Positions 19,928 to 29,074 of a stretch of 31,583 nucleotides of DNA are shown in pieces. Every line of letters begins with the position of its first letter. Within the stretch, counting starts at the first letter, position 1. The position numbers and the translations under genes are program-made. The stretch spans positions 1-31,583 of IMG/VR virus record IMGVR_UViG_3300042445_002079. The stretch is one strand, 5' to 3'. The notes under the pieces are model-generated. The model saw only the letters and a program-made list of their open reading frames with translations. It was not told the DNA's origin and did not search any database. This stretch comes from a virus.

Positions 19928-21819
19928 ACCTGTTGCACCGTCAACTCAATGATCCCACCGAAGTTATCAACCTTGTTCTGGGTATTAGCAACTTCTTGGG
20001 TGAAAGAAACATCCTCAACAGTGGCGGAGAACTGTTCACCAGTACGCAAATCTTGGAACACCACAATCGCACCAGTGGTGCAGTGACTTTGCAAATCAAC
20101 CAAGCGGTCGTAGGCGTAACCTTCACGGCCACGGGCAGTACCAGCATTATCCGTTTCGTGGTCAAAACACAACAGTGGAATCTTCACAAGAATCCTACGA
20201 TTAGAACCAGGAACAGCTTTCAGCTGCCAACCAGTAACCGTTGGGGTTTGGGAAGCAGTACCACGGCTAAGCGTTAACTTGAGGCCCAGGGACTCCTGCA
20301 AAGGATTCGTTGGGATGGAGATAGCAACGTCCTGGTTAATATCCACAGTGGAATTAAAAGTAAACAACGACACTGGTGACTGGTTGTAAAGAACCGAGGA
20401 AACATTAACCGAACCAACAGACACGTCACCACGCAAACGGAACGAACGGAAGTTCTTTGGCTCAAGAGTGTTGTATCGAACCTGCCCCGTGGTCAAATAG
20501 CCACTGGTCACATAGTCGGTGGCCGACTCAATGTACAAATTGGTTTGGGTGAAAGCAATCAAGTCGCCATAGTTGGTGACAGACCTAACACTGCCAGTGG
20601 TTCCAGAGTTCAAGTCAGTTGCCCAAGCGTACCGACCCTCACCATCAGTTGAACCAAGGTCAATGCGGATCAGACCAGAGTTACCGTCAAGCTCGTTACC
20701 AACACCAACATAAACGAAACGGTCACGACCAGCCATACCACTGATCGTGGTTGTGCTGGTGCTAGTGAACGACAGTGGGCCATAAGCCAAATCACCGTTA
20801 CCATCAACCTGACCAACACGGACACCACGGTTGGTGCCAATGATGACGTAAGAACCAAGGTAGGAAAACATTCCGGTGACCAGTTCCCCGTAGGGAAGTT
20901 CGGCGGCAGTGATGGCAGATGTCAGGGTTGGTAGGGTTCCGTCTGCTGGGTCAAGAGTAAACTTGTAGATCGCCGACTTGCTACCCGAATAACCCGCAGC
21001 AAGGATGGCATTAGGGGTTTCCACTACGGAAGTCCAAGTCCATGTTTCCAGTGGGTGTGAGTAATGTTTGCTTGCGGAGCTTAAGTTGACCGAACCAGTG
21101 ACACCGGCCTTCTCAAACAGGTGGTGCCCATCAGCAATAATGAACCGTTGCTTAACCCACCAAGCGTTCATGGTTGTTGTTACCGCGTTAGTGGCAAGGG
21201 TAACCTTTGAACCAGTGAAAGGTGCGGCCAAATACTGCATACCACTCGTGGTGCAGATAACAACACCATCACCAGTCGATGTTGCGTTACCGTTCGGGGT
21301 GCCAGTCCAACTGGTGACAGTACCGGCAGCGTAACCATCATAATAAACAGTGGCGTTAGCCGACTCCGCAGTAACAATGTACTTGTTTGAACCATTGTTA
21401 ACAGCAACAGCAGTTGAAATGTTACTCGTCAAAGTTCTAGTACTAACAGCAGACTTTAGCAACGTCAGCTTACCGCGAGTCCACGGGTCAACACCAAGAG
21501 AAGAAGCAAACCGCTTCATCTGGAACTCATCATTCGACGGTTCCATGAACGTGATGCCAGCACCACCAGTGAAGTCCTGCTGTGAACGCAACCAGTAACC
21601 ATCCAAGGACTGCTCACCAGGGTTAGTGCTCGTGTCGTACTGTTGCTTACGGATCTCGGCAAGGCCACGGCGGTAAGGTGTCTTAGCACTGATCCCATTC
21701 AGGAACGCATTGTCACCAATAGCAAAGTCGTAGCCAAAGTTGTTGGCATCAAATGTTGCTGCCGCTGGCTCAACACCAATACCGAATACTGGTTCATCGG
21801 TTACATCAAAGCCAGTCAT
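19924..21819 (-). CDS. Large beta-rich tail protein (tail tube/hub, T7 gp12-like role)
   Basis: A 631-residue protein, the largest in the window. It is rich in Thr, Ser, Gly and Val with alternating strands, and has repeated Tyr/Gly turns suggesting a beta-propeller core (for example SYLGSYVIIGTNRGVRVG and GRDRFVYVGVGN). No cytoplasmic enzyme motif is present. Its position after the adaptor and fibre genes and its size fit a tail tubular B or hub protein of a short-tailed phage. The C-terminal domain may clamp the nozzle. AGGAATAGG precedes ATG 21819. Confidence 0.65.
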   Translation of the reverse strand: MTGFDVTDEPVFGIGVEPAAATFDANNFGYDFAIGDNAFLNGISAKTPYRRGLAEIRKQQYDTSTNPGEQSLDGYWLRSQQDFTGGAGITFMEPSNDEFQMKRFASSLGVDPWTRGKLTLLKSAVSTRTLTSNISTAVAVNNGSNKYIVTAESANATVYYDGYAAGTVTSWTGTPNGNATSTGDGVVICTTSGMQYLAAPFTGSKVTLATNAVTTTMNAWWVKQRFIIADGHHLFEKAGVTGSVNLSSASKHYSHPLETWTWTSVVETPNAILAAGYSGSKSAIYKFTLDPADGTLPTLTSAITAAELPYGELVTGMFSYLGSYVIIGTNRGVRVGQVDGNGDLAYGPLSFTSTSTTTISGMAGRDRFVYVGVGNELDGNSGLIRIDLGSTDGEGRYAWATDLNSGTTGSVRSVTNYGDLIAFTQTNLYIESATDYVTSGYLTTGQVRYNTLEPKNFRSFRLRGDVSVGSVNVSSVLYNQSPVSLFTFNSTVDINQDVAISIPTNPLQESLGLKLTLSRGTASQTPTVTGWQLKAVPGSNRRILVKIPLLCFDHETDNAGTARGREGYAYDRLVDLQSHCTTGAIVVFQDLRTGEQFSATVEDVSFTQEVANTQNKVDNFGGIIELTVQQV

Positions 21820-21831
21820 ATTTACCTATTC

Positions 21832-23109
21832 CTATACGCTCAACAAGGCTGCTGATAGTCGGGCATCGGTGATGTTAATTGAAGCACCAGCAACATGGTT
21901 TGCGCGTAACTGAATGTAGTCACCACTATTCAAGTATTGGATAACGGTGTGGATTTGTTGCTCCGAGTAAGTTCCCGAAACGGAAGATGAGACAGAAGGC
22001 TCAGACACAACCTGTGTACCACTAGGGCCAGTGTAAAACCATAGGGTTCTACGACCGTCAGCGTCAGCATCCCAAGCAACAAACGCAGTCAGCAAGTAGT
22101 ACCCATTCGTAGGAGCAACAACGCGGTTGTTTACCAGATCGATACTGAACAACGACCACTCTGACGAGTTGAACTCCGTTGAAGTAAAATCAACAGTGGT
22201 TGTTGTGTTGTTGGCGATTGACTGGTTAGTTGCCGAAGCAATCTTGACAACAGGATTAGCAGTTTGAGTGTGAGTGTGACTACCAGGTGCTGCCTGATAT
22301 TGACCAGTACCGAGCGTGTGGTGAATGGAAGAAGTAGAAACATCAGTGTCAACAGACTCGTGAGTGTTGGCCTGCAACAACTTTCCACCACTGGTCGAAC
22401 CAGCATGAGCATGGTTGGCGTTATCGAAACCAGTGCTACTAATTGTTGGTGTGGTTAGCGTTGGTGAGGTCAGCGTCTTATTGGTCAAGGTTTGCGTGTC
22501 ATCAACACCAACAGGTGAACTGGTCAAACCAATCGCACTATTGGGAACATTGGTGATCGTGTTTGATGCACCACTAATCGTCTTGTTAGTTAGGGTTTGC
22601 GTGTTTGTTGTACCAACCACAGCACCAGTAGCACCGTGAACAACAGTGGCAGCAATGTGAGTATCAACACCAGTAACCGAAGCGGAAGGAATAGAACTTA
22701 ACGTGTTCGACGCACCACTAATGGTCTTGTTCGTCAAAGTTTGGGTATCAGAAGTACCAACCACAGAACCGGCAACACCATGCACGGCCGTTGAAGCAGC
22801 GTAGTGAGCCGCACCATCCTCAAAGTCCTGGGAATAAATACCGTGACGAACCGTTTCGCCAATACCGTGGGCTTGGCCCGATGTGCCACCAACACCACGA
22901 GTGATCGTCAGTGTTGTGGTAGAACCAGCAGTAACAGTTACAAGCTCCTCACTGGCAGTGTCCTCACCAATAATAACCGTGTAAGGAAAACTTCCAGGCC
23001 AACCAGTAACAGTGCTAACCACCATTGTAGTTGCGCTACTGGTTAAAGTGGCTGTTAAAGTTCCTGCAACAGCAGTGGAAGAATAGTACCGGCGAGTGGG
23101 AGACGGCAT
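21832..23109 (-). CDS. Tail fibre with TQTLTNKT repeats and C1q/TNF-like C-terminus
   Basis: A 425-residue protein. Three copies of a TQTLTNKT motif lie near residues 121, 167 and 210, two of them followed by ISGASNT, with VHG and HAH segments between them. The C-terminal 140 residues (NNTTTTVDFTSTEF, then GYYLLTAFVAWDADADGRR) resemble a jelly-roll C1q/TNF-type knob used for receptor or glycan binding. GAGGTGATC before ATG 23109 is a near-perfect ribosome site, suggesting high expression. Confidence 0.75.
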   Translation of the reverse strand: MPSPTRRYYSSTAVAGTLTATLTSSATTMVVSTVTGWPGSFPYTVIIGEDTASEELVTVTAGSTTTLTITRGVGGTSGQAHGIGETVRHGIYSQDFEDGAAHYAASTAVHGVAGSVVGTSDTQTLTNKTISGASNTLSSIPSASVTGVDTHIAATVVHGATGAVVGTTNTQTLTNKTISGASNTITNVPNSAIGLTSSPVGVDDTQTLTNKTLTSPTLTTPTISSTGFDNANHAHAGSTSGGKLLQANTHESVDTDVSTSSIHHTLGTGQYQAAPGSHTHTQTANPVVKIASATNQSIANNTTTTVDFTSTEFNSSEWSLFSIDLVNNRVVAPTNGYYLLTAFVAWDADADGRRTLWFYTGPSGTQVVSEPSVSSSVSGTYSEQQIHTVIQYLNSGDYIQLRANHVAGASINITDARLSAALLSV

Positions 23110-23113
23110 CAGA

Positions 23114-24037
23114 TCACCTCAAGTAGTGGATAGTTGGTTGGGTGGTGCGTAACAATGCGTCGCGTTCCTCTTGCAAACGCTGTTGGTGGAAGGCATACAA
23201 CTGCTTACCAAAGTTATTGGCAGAACTGCGCCAGTTGTTGCCATACTGGTCGGCAAGGGCATTAGCTGAAACACCGGTCTGGTTAGTTCGACTACCCTCA
23301 ACGGCCCAAGCAAGACGGGCAGCTGCACCGTAAGTGATAACATCCTTCGCTGATGAAGGAATGTTGGTGGTGCTGAACAGTGCGGTGGTTGAAGCGTTGT
23401 CGGCGAAAGCAACAGTGTTCTTCGTGTACGTCAAGTTTATGTCAGAACCCGAACGGATCGGGTCATACAAGTCAATAGACTTACCGGAAGGAAACACAGT
23501 GACATTGGCCTTGTCAATGAACTTCCAACGGCGAACCGTGATCCAACTATCCGTACTCGTTTCACTATCGTAAGTGACAGCAAGAACATCCAGCAGGTCA
23601 GGGAACGTGGCAGTTGACAGCTCGTAAGTGACAGTGCCGGATTCGTAACTGATCGTTCCGTTGGCTACACCAAACAGGTCACCACCAACAGCCTCAATGG
23701 TTTCGTTGATGGCACGCCGAACACGGTTTCGTGGAAGCAACGGGTTCATTGTTACCTTGGTCTTGTCAGTGTGAGTTGTTGCCGTGGTGCCACGGTAGCC
23801 ACGACCAAACGGTGCGATCGTTGCCTGATTGGACACGGTGTTAACCGACTCAACCCACAACAACTCGTCATCAATTTCAATGACACCACGACGCAGGCCC
23901 TCAACCGAACCTAGCGTCAACGTCAACGCGGTGGATGTGATAGACCCGTCTAGGTAAGTAACCTGCTCGTCCTGACCGGTATGGCCCTGCAACAAACCCT
24001 CAACGTCTTCAATCAGATCACCAAGTGTGGTAGCCAT
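23114..24037 (-). CDS. Head-to-tail adaptor (tail tubular A-like)
   Basis: A 307-residue protein. An N-terminal region with a helical start (TLGDLIEDVEGLLQGH) and a beta-rich insertion (GVIEIDDELLWVESV and GRGYRGTTATTH) leads into NRVRRAINETIEAVGGDLF and a helical C-terminus, YGAAARLAWAVEGSR. This pattern is typical of gp11/gp4-like adaptors in podoviruses. It lies between the capsid-fibre group and the tail protein. The family assignment is moderate. Confidence 0.65.
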   Translation of the reverse strand: MATTLGDLIEDVEGLLQGHTGQDEQVTYLDGSITSTALTLTLGSVEGLRRGVIEIDDELLWVESVNTVSNQATIAPFGRGYRGTTATTHTDKTKVTMNPLLPRNRVRRAINETIEAVGGDLFGVANGTISYESGTVTYELSTATFPDLLDVLAVTYDSETSTDSWITVRRWKFIDKANVTVFPSGKSIDLYDPIRSGSDINLTYTKNTVAFADNASTTALFSTTNIPSSAKDVITYGAAARLAWAVEGSRTNQTGVSANALADQYGNNWRSSANNFGKQLYAFHQQRLQEERDALLRTTQPTIHYLR

Positions 24038-24298
24038 TTATACTCCCTGAAATGCGACACCGGAAGCGTCACTGATACGGTGGGCTTGTTCAATCTGATG
24101 CGTTTGCGTACCAGCAGGCTGGATACCCTCGGCACGGGCAGACCTGTACGAGTCGAGTTCCTTATCAGCCTTACGTTGGGCCGTGTAGTCCTGACCGTTA
24201 GCAGAGTTGGCGTAGGCAACACGGATGTTGGCAGCTTGGGCGCACTCAACCCACGAAGCGTGATCTTTGGTTTTACAACCTGAACGGCAATTACTCAC
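24038..24298 (-). CDS. Small conserved phage protein (MSNCxSGCKTKDH type)
   Basis: An 86-residue protein from GTG 24298. The opening NCRSGCKTKDHASW with three Cys and one His, and later AEGIQPAGT, is a pattern I associate with small late-operon proteins of environmental podovirus-like phages. It could bind zinc and be a minor virion component. GTGA overlaps the preceding gene. Confidence 0.65.
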   Translation of the reverse strand: MSNCRSGCKTKDHASWVECAQAANIRVAYANSANGQDYTAQRKADKELDSYRSARAEGIQPAGTQTHQIEQAHRISDASGVAFQGV

Positions 24299-26034
24299 GA
24301 TGTTCTCGTTTCTACTGTGTATCCTGCTGATTCTAATTCGGCTTTTTCTGTACCATTGATACGGTTCTCACAACCACCCTTGAACACATACTCACACTGG
24401 TCAAGCCAATCCTCTTGCCTGTTTTGAACAAGCTTCCACACACCGTCACGCTTAACGAGGGTTCTGCCCTGCAAGTAGCCAACAAGTTGGTAGTACGGGT
24501 CAAGGCTTAGCGGTGAAATCTCGCGTGTTGGTGGCTTGAAAATGTAGAACGTGTGCGTCATGCCAGCATCCGATGTGGCTGTGGCAGTGGCCGTGGCTTC
24601 CAGGTGCCTTGTCTTAGTCATTGCAGCTGAACCCGCAGCAACAATTATGTTCGGGTTGCACCCAACTAGCGCGGCACCACCAGGGTACGTTCCTGCATTT
24701 CTATAAACATTACCGCAACGGTAGAGGTTGGTTACCTTCTCGATACCACCCGTACCAGTGGCGGTACCGGTACCGGTTCCACCTAAGTCGCCTACTCCGG
24801 CGGTTGAACTATTGGCCGTACCGGTACCAGTACCAGTACCCGAACCACCGATGACTTGCGTGCTTGACATTGAAGCCGTGGCACTTGCAGTAGCGGTAGC
24901 AGTACCGGCTAATGTTAGCTGGTTCGACGCAGCAGCCGTACCAGTGGCAGTGACCGTTGCTGATGCGCTAACTTCCTTTGAAGCCAATGCCTCAGAGATA
25001 CCAGTGGCAGTGACAGTACCGCTTGCAGACATTGATCGCGTTAGTAATACTTCCGCCACACCAGTAGCCGTACCAGTGCCCGAAGCACCAATAACCTTTG
25101 TACTTGACATTGCAGCCGTACCACTGGCAGTGACCGAGGCACTACCAGTTACAGACTGACCACGCGAAGCGGCACCAGTACCAGTGGCGGTAACACTGCC
25201 ACTCACAGACATTGCCTGCGTGCTCGACATAGCAGAAGTGCCAGAAGCCGTAACGCTGGCACTAGCAGCCAACGTGCGCTGGTTAGATGCAATAGCAGTA
25301 CCAGTGGCAGTGCCAGTACCAGTACCCTGCAACGTCCTAGCATTAGACATTGCTGCGGTGCCAGTCGCGGTTGCGGTTGCTGTCCCTGCTGCGGTGTGAG
25401 CGGTGCCACTAGAGGCAACCTTGATCTCTCCCATCACAGATGCAGGGAGAGAAAGGCCCCGCGAAACAGATGCAGTAAAAGTTCCAGGGCTAGCGACCGG
25501 TTGGTAGGCTAAAATAGCGGTTCCAGAAGCAGTAGAAACCGTTGTTTCCACCATGTTAGATGAAGTTAACGCCGTAGTGCTAGTGTCAGTAATTGACAAC
25601 AAGGCCAAGGCATCGCTACTGGCTACGCTTAGAGAGAGAGAGCCGATATTGGTGGTTCCGATTGGCGTAGTCAAGTCGTGACCAGTAATCACATACCCGC
25701 AAAGAGAGCGTTGAACGTCGAAACCACCAGTAGGATCGTAATAAACCGAAATGGTTATGGTTTGGGCGGTCGTGTTCTTGGCGTACCAAATCTGGCTTTG
25801 AACGTAACCGCTTCCATCATCGTTTTCGTTGGTGTTTACCAAAGCCCAGGTAAGGGCTGTTCCTGTATTGGTTGGTGTATTCGCCGTATGGTAAGTGTCA
25901 AGGTAAGAGACGGAACCGGTAGTCACAATAACAAGACTGTTGGCTGGCAGACTTACGGACGCTGACACTAAAGGATTGGTGCCAGTATAGGGAGAGGTTT
26001 GAAAGGCTAGGGTTTGGGCAATCGCAAGAGCCAC
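24295..26034 (-). CDS. Fibre protein with about ten 20-residue tandem repeats
   Basis: A 579-residue protein from GTG 26034, with GAGGAG upstream. Residues 1-200 form a beta-rich head domain. Residues 205-430 are tandem 20-residue units of the form x-GSxTVTATGTAAxSxxxx with alternating small residues (Ala, Thr, Gly, Ser), which suggests a beta-helical or beta-roll shaft. The last 85 residues (TFYIFKPPTREISPL to ESAGYTVETRTS) form a distinct domain with two Cys. The shaft-plus-cap design fits a tail or head fibre. The C-terminal domain is not a known enzyme to me. Confidence 0.7.
   Translation of the reverse strand: MALAIAQTLAFQTSPYTGTNPLVSASVSLPANSLVIVTTGSVSYLDTYHTANTPTNTGTALTWALVNTNENDDGSGYVQSQIWYAKNTTAQTITISVYYDPTGGFDVQRSLCGYVITGHDLTTPIGTTNIGSLSLSVASSDALALLSITDTSTTALTSSNMVETTVSTASGTAILAYQPVASPGTFTASVSRGLSLPASVMGEIKVASSGTAHTAAGTATATATGTAAMSNARTLQGTGTGTATGTAIASNQRTLAASASVTASGTSAMSSTQAMSVSGSVTATGTGAASRGQSVTGSASVTASGTAAMSSTKVIGASGTGTATGVAEVLLTRSMSASGTVTATGISEALASKEVSASATVTATGTAAASNQLTLAGTATATASATASMSSTQVIGGSGTGTGTGTANSSTAGVGDLGGTGTGTATGTGGIEKVTNLYRCGNVYRNAGTYPGGAALVGCNPNIIVAAGSAAMTKTRHLEATATATATSDAGMTHTFYIFKPPTREISPLSLDPYYQLVGYLQGRTLVKRDGVWKLVQNRQEDWLDQCEYVFKGGCENRINGTEKAELESAGYTVETRTS
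24740..25420. repeat. 60-bp degenerate tandem repeats inside fibre gene
   Basis: The coding repeats of the fibre gene give a 60-bp period over about 680 bp. Many units contain short runs of alternating GTACC/GGTACC-like and AGTGGC-like words (for example 24760-24850). Units have drifted but keep the 20-residue length exactly, which makes copy-number changes by slippage or recombination likely. Confidence 0.75.
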
Positions 26035-26037
26035 GGC

Positions 26038-26334
26038 CTACTCCTCTGTGTTGTCAGCGATGATCTCCTGCAAAACTTCAACCGGAGTTAGCGTGGTATC
26101 CGCATACTTGACCACATACTTTTCAAGCGAACGATACAAGCCATTCTTTTGCTTCATAATGATCGGCAAAAGACCAGCAATAAACGCCTGCGGGTCAGAG
26201 TTATCTGGTAACGAAACAATGCCAACAGCGGTCTCAGCAGCACGCTGAGAAACCACAGCAGGATCAGTCAACTCCTCAGCAACAATGACTCCCTCAACGT
26301 ACGAGGCAGCAACAGCAATAGCAGCCTCATCCAT
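26038..26334 (-). CDS. Small helical hypothetical virion-region protein
   Basis: A 98-residue acidic, alanine-rich protein (MDEAAIAVAASYVEGVIVAEE) that looks helical throughout. The second half has QKNGLYRSLEKYVVKYAD. No family recognised. It lies in the fibre cluster between two fibre-type genes, so a chaperone or minor virion part is possible. Confidence 0.65.
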   Translation of the reverse strand: MDEAAIAVAASYVEGVIVAEELTDPAVVSQRAAETAVGIVSLPDNSDPQAFIAGLLPIIMKQKNGLYRSLEKYVVKYADTTLTPVEVLQEIIADNTEE

Positions 26335-26336
26335 GA

Positions 26337-26726
26337 CTAAGCTGCAATAGGTGTGAACGCCAAGGTGAGCGAAGTCAACGACAACGTGTCACCACTAACC
26401 ACAGACTTACTCGCAGTCAAAGCAACAGACCACAAAAAGTTACCAGCAGTTGACGCATCCCACAAACTAATGTGAGTAATCGTTTCAGTGGCAGTCATTG
26501 ACCACGTGCCACCCATAGAAGTCAAAGCCATAGACCCAGCCGAAGCCGCACTGAACGTGCAAGCGTAACGAGTGGTAACGGCAGAAGCAGCAGTCGCAGC
26601 AGTCGCGCCAGGGTCAGCGGTGTGCAACTTCACATACAAAGAACCAGCCGTGAACGTGGTACCGGCACGGCCAATCGTGTTAAGCAACTTTTCAGCCGTG
26701 TTAACGGCGGAGAGACCAACGGTCAT
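26337..26726 (-). CDS. Small fibre or head-decoration-type protein
   Basis: A 129-residue beta-rich protein. SLYVKLHTADPGATAATAAS near residues 28-47 matches a frequent tail-fibre or head-fibre family opening (VxLHTxDPG). The remainder, THISLWDASTAGNFLWSVALTASKSV, follows the same family. It is probably exposed on the virion. ATGA overlaps the upstream micropeptide gene. Confidence 0.72.
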   Translation of the reverse strand: MTVGLSAVNTAEKLLNTIGRAGTTFTAGSLYVKLHTADPGATAATAASAVTTRYACTFSAASAGSMALTSMGGTWSMTATETITHISLWDASTAGNFLWSVALTASKSVVSGDTLSLTSLTLAFTPIAA

Positions 26727-26818
26727 TTTGTTTCCTCATTCTCGGTAGTAGATGCAGTGTGTGTTATTTCCATCGTTGCCGTGGCAACTAATTGAGCGAT
26801 AACATTTTGTTCATACAT
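26723..26818 (-). CDS. 31-residue micropeptide
   Basis: Read from ATG 26818 (MYEQNVIAQLVATATME) to TGA 26723. AAAGGA lies seven bases upstream, and ATGA overlaps the fibre-like gene. The start is similar in pattern to the 19-residue peptide at 27934-27993 (MxEQxV). It may be a leader peptide or a small virion peptide. Confidence 0.5.
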   Translation of the reverse strand: MYEQNVIAQLVATATMEITHTASTTENEETK

Positions 26819-26849
26819 TTTTATTCCTTTCATCAGCTATCACATACCC

Positions 26850-27941
26850 TTAGGCGGCGGTACCTGGTAGGGTGGCGGGCCATGTGTCGGTCGTTAGGTA
26901 GTCAATTGTTCCGCGCCCTGATGTAATTAACGTTGGCGAACTAGCAAGTGAAATCGTGTTTGAGAAGTAAGTAATCGCGGAGTTAGGTGTCTGGTCACTT
27001 GACGACCTGCCCATCCAAGTTTGGCGAATACGACTATCGCTAGCAAAACCCGTGGGAAGTGTGTAAAGCGTTGTACCCGTAGAAGAACTTCCGTTTAGCG
27101 CAAAGATTGTAATAGAGACTTGATCGCCAAAGCGACGAATCTTTACACTTGTCGCAGTGAATCCGTTAAGCAAAACTGATCCAATTTCGCGCCAACCAGT
27201 GTCGCCATACTCAACCCGCCAACCCGTGTTGCCATTAGTAGTGGCTTTGATCCAACGAATCGCACCGTTAGTGGCAGCAGTGTCGGTGTACATACTCCCC
27301 ACAGGGGCGGTAACAACACCTTCGGGTGAACCTGTGCCGGTGATGATGCCAACGTTACCTGCGGAACGGTCAAGTCGTAGGTGTGCGGTGCCAGCGGTTG
27401 TTTCACCAATTCGGTTCTCGCCAGTGCTTCGGATAATACTGAGCGGTGCGGTTCCCAACTGTGCGCCCGAATCGTCATAGCGGATAATATGAAAATCGCT
27501 TCCCGCGTTACTGCCCGACTCTGCGTTTGCAATTTTAGCAACAACCCACCGATTCGAACCGCGACGCTGAAACAGTGAGCCTGTTACACGTTCAGCGGTA
27601 GTGTCGGAAGCGTTAGAAACAAAGTAAGGGTTCCCTGACGCACTATTAACAGTGGGGCTACCATTCGTGAAAGTCACGGTGCTGGAAAAGGTTTTGGAAC
27701 CGGTAATGGTCTCAGTCCCAGCCGTGTGAACAACGTCGCTGTCCACCGCAAGCGTATCAAGGCGGGCCTTCACCGTTGCCGAAGAACCCTGAGGGTTTGT
27801 TCCCAACGTGGACTGAACAGCCTCAATAGCCTCAGCCTCGTTAGTATGAACAACATCATGTTCGAACCCAGCGGCATCCTCTTTAGTCGTGGCAGTGGGC
27901 TTAGCCAAAGAATCATAACCACCAGGGTATGAACTAGCCAC
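26850..27941 (-). CDS. Tail or head fibre
   Basis: A 363-residue protein from GTG 27941, with AAGGAG five bases upstream. The N-terminus SYPGGYDSLAKP followed by HTNEAEAIEAVQSTLGTNP is the typical virion-binding region of fibres in podovirus-like phages. The middle has GSPEGVVTAPVGSMYTDTA and WIKATTNGNTGW, as in many fibres. The C-terminal 110 residues form a beta-rich tip. It lies directly after the capsid gene. Confidence 0.78.
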   Translation of the reverse strand: MASSYPGGYDSLAKPTATTKEDAAGFEHDVVHTNEAEAIEAVQSTLGTNPQGSSATVKARLDTLAVDSDVVHTAGTETITGSKTFSSTVTFTNGSPTVNSASGNPYFVSNASDTTAERVTGSLFQRRGSNRWVVAKIANAESGSNAGSDFHIIRYDDSGAQLGTAPLSIIRSTGENRIGETTAGTAHLRLDRSAGNVGIITGTGSPEGVVTAPVGSMYTDTAATNGAIRWIKATTNGNTGWRVEYGDTGWREIGSVLLNGFTATSVKIRRFGDQVSITIFALNGSSSTGTTLYTLPTGFASDSRIRQTWMGRSSSDQTPNSAITYFSNTISLASSPTLITSGRGTIDYLTTDTWPATLPGTAA

Positions 27942-27993
27942 AATTTCTCCTTAAGGTTGATACCTGGACTACAAGAACACTTTGTTCAGACAT
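27934..27993 (-). CDS. 19-residue leader peptide candidate
   Basis: ATG 27993 (MSEQSVLVVQVSTLRRNCG) ends at TAG 27934, inside the first codons of the fibre gene. AAGGAAGG stands six bases upstream, a strong ribosome site for so short a frame. Overlap with the GTG start suggests translational coupling that sets fibre output after the capsid gene. A chance frame cannot be excluded. Confidence 0.35.
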   Translation of the reverse strand: MSEQSVLVVQVSTLRRNCG

Positions 27994-28075
27994 TCGGTTC
28001 CTTCCTTAGTGGAAGTGCAATGCCCCCCACCCACAATATGATGGGGAACAAAGCACAACCACTAAACAGCGATTA
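27994..28075 (-). other. Short gap after capsid gene
   Basis: It contains a small hairpin around 28023-28048 (CCCC-rich arm with GGGG arm around the TGTGGG region), no T-run, and the ribosome site for the leader peptide. The hairpin may reduce read-through from capsid to fibre genes or stabilise the capsid mRNA 3' end. Confidence 0.4.
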
Positions 28076-29032
28076 TTACGCAGTGATAGTTGAAGTGGTT
28101 TCGATACGGTACAGGCTTTCTTCGCGGTAGCGAGCCCAACCGATCAAAGCCTTCCAACCCACAGGGCGGAAACGCATCAGCTTGTCAGTGACGGGGCCAA
28201 TAACAACTTGTGGCTCGTAACCAACAGCCTCAGCCAGGGCCTGCTGGCCCATGATGAGGGTACGGTGAACATTCTTGGAAGAAGCACCATCAGCACCGAT
28301 GTAGGTACGAGGCGACTCAATGAAGAACGCGCCTTCGTAAACACCAAGCACGCCACCCCAGATGTCAGATGCACCTGAGTACTCGTGTGGTGAACGCCAT
28401 CCAGCAGCACCGCTCTCGGCACGAAGGTCGTGCGAAACGTCTGGGTGGATGTAGCAACCGTACAGGCCATTAGCCAACGGCAGGGCGTTGTTGCCACGGA
28501 GCTTAGCAACCGTGTAGCGGACGTGTGCTGACGAGAAGTCGTCACCAGTGGTCAACAGGTTCAGTGCTTGCGTGCTGACAGCATCAGCGTCAGAACGAAT
28601 CACGTTAGTACCGCCGATGAGCACGGTGCGAACCAACTGGTCAAGAGTGTCAATCTGGTTATACGCAATGATGTTTGCGATAGCAGGGTCAACATCTGAC
28701 AAGGATTCGAACACAAGCTTGTCGGTGGTGAGGACGGAGTTACCGTACTCGTTGAGGGTAACGTCAACAGTGGTGGTGTTGGCAAGTGCAACCGAGTCCT
28801 TGTCAACATTTTCAGTCAACGCAGTGGTGGCAACAGCAAGGTCAACATACCGTTGGAAACGAACAGAGGCACCAGCATGGGATACATCAACCGGACGCTT
28901 AGTAGCGGCCTGACGGAACAACGGCTGACTACGCAGAGCAAACTCAACGTACTTGTCATAAGCGGTTGTTACGAGGTTGGTGATACCAGTCTGGTCGGTA
29001 ATTGCAGCGGTACCAGTAAACTGGTTAGCCAT
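28076..29032 (-). CDS. Major capsid protein (N4-gp56-like)
   Basis: A 318-residue shell protein. The opening (TDQTGITNLVTTAYDKYVEFAL), the alternating TLNEYGNSVLTTDKLVFES segment, then LVRTVLIGGTNVIRSD and a C-terminal WKALIGWARYREESLYRIETTS match the N4-gp56 family of HK97-fold capsids. GAAAGGTTGTG precedes ATG 29032. It follows the scaffold gene, as expected. Copies per virion should be in the hundreds. Confidence 0.85.
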   Translation of the reverse strand: MANQFTGTAAITDQTGITNLVTTAYDKYVEFALRSQPLFRQAATKRPVDVSHAGASVRFQRYVDLAVATTALTENVDKDSVALANTTTVDVTLNEYGNSVLTTDKLVFESLSDVDPAIANIIAYNQIDTLDQLVRTVLIGGTNVIRSDADAVSTQALNLLTTGDDFSSAHVRYTVAKLRGNNALPLANGLYGCYIHPDVSHDLRAESGAAGWRSPHEYSGASDIWGGVLGVYEGAFFIESPRTYIGADGASSKNVHRTLIMGQQALAEAVGYEPQVVIGPVTDKLMRFRPVGWKALIGWARYREESLYRIETTSTITA

Positions 29033-29074
29033 AATTCACAACCTTTCAAACAGACATTGGATGGGTTAAAGCCA

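Noticed and set aside
24621-25399. Plus-strand valine/proline-rich frames opposite the fibre repeats
   Set aside because: They are mirror readings of the repeat DNA in the fibre gene and lack start signals.
19924-26034. Tape-measure and programmed frameshift chaperone genes
   Set aside because: No long helical tape measure and no overlapping chaperone pair were found, so a long-tailed virion is not supported.
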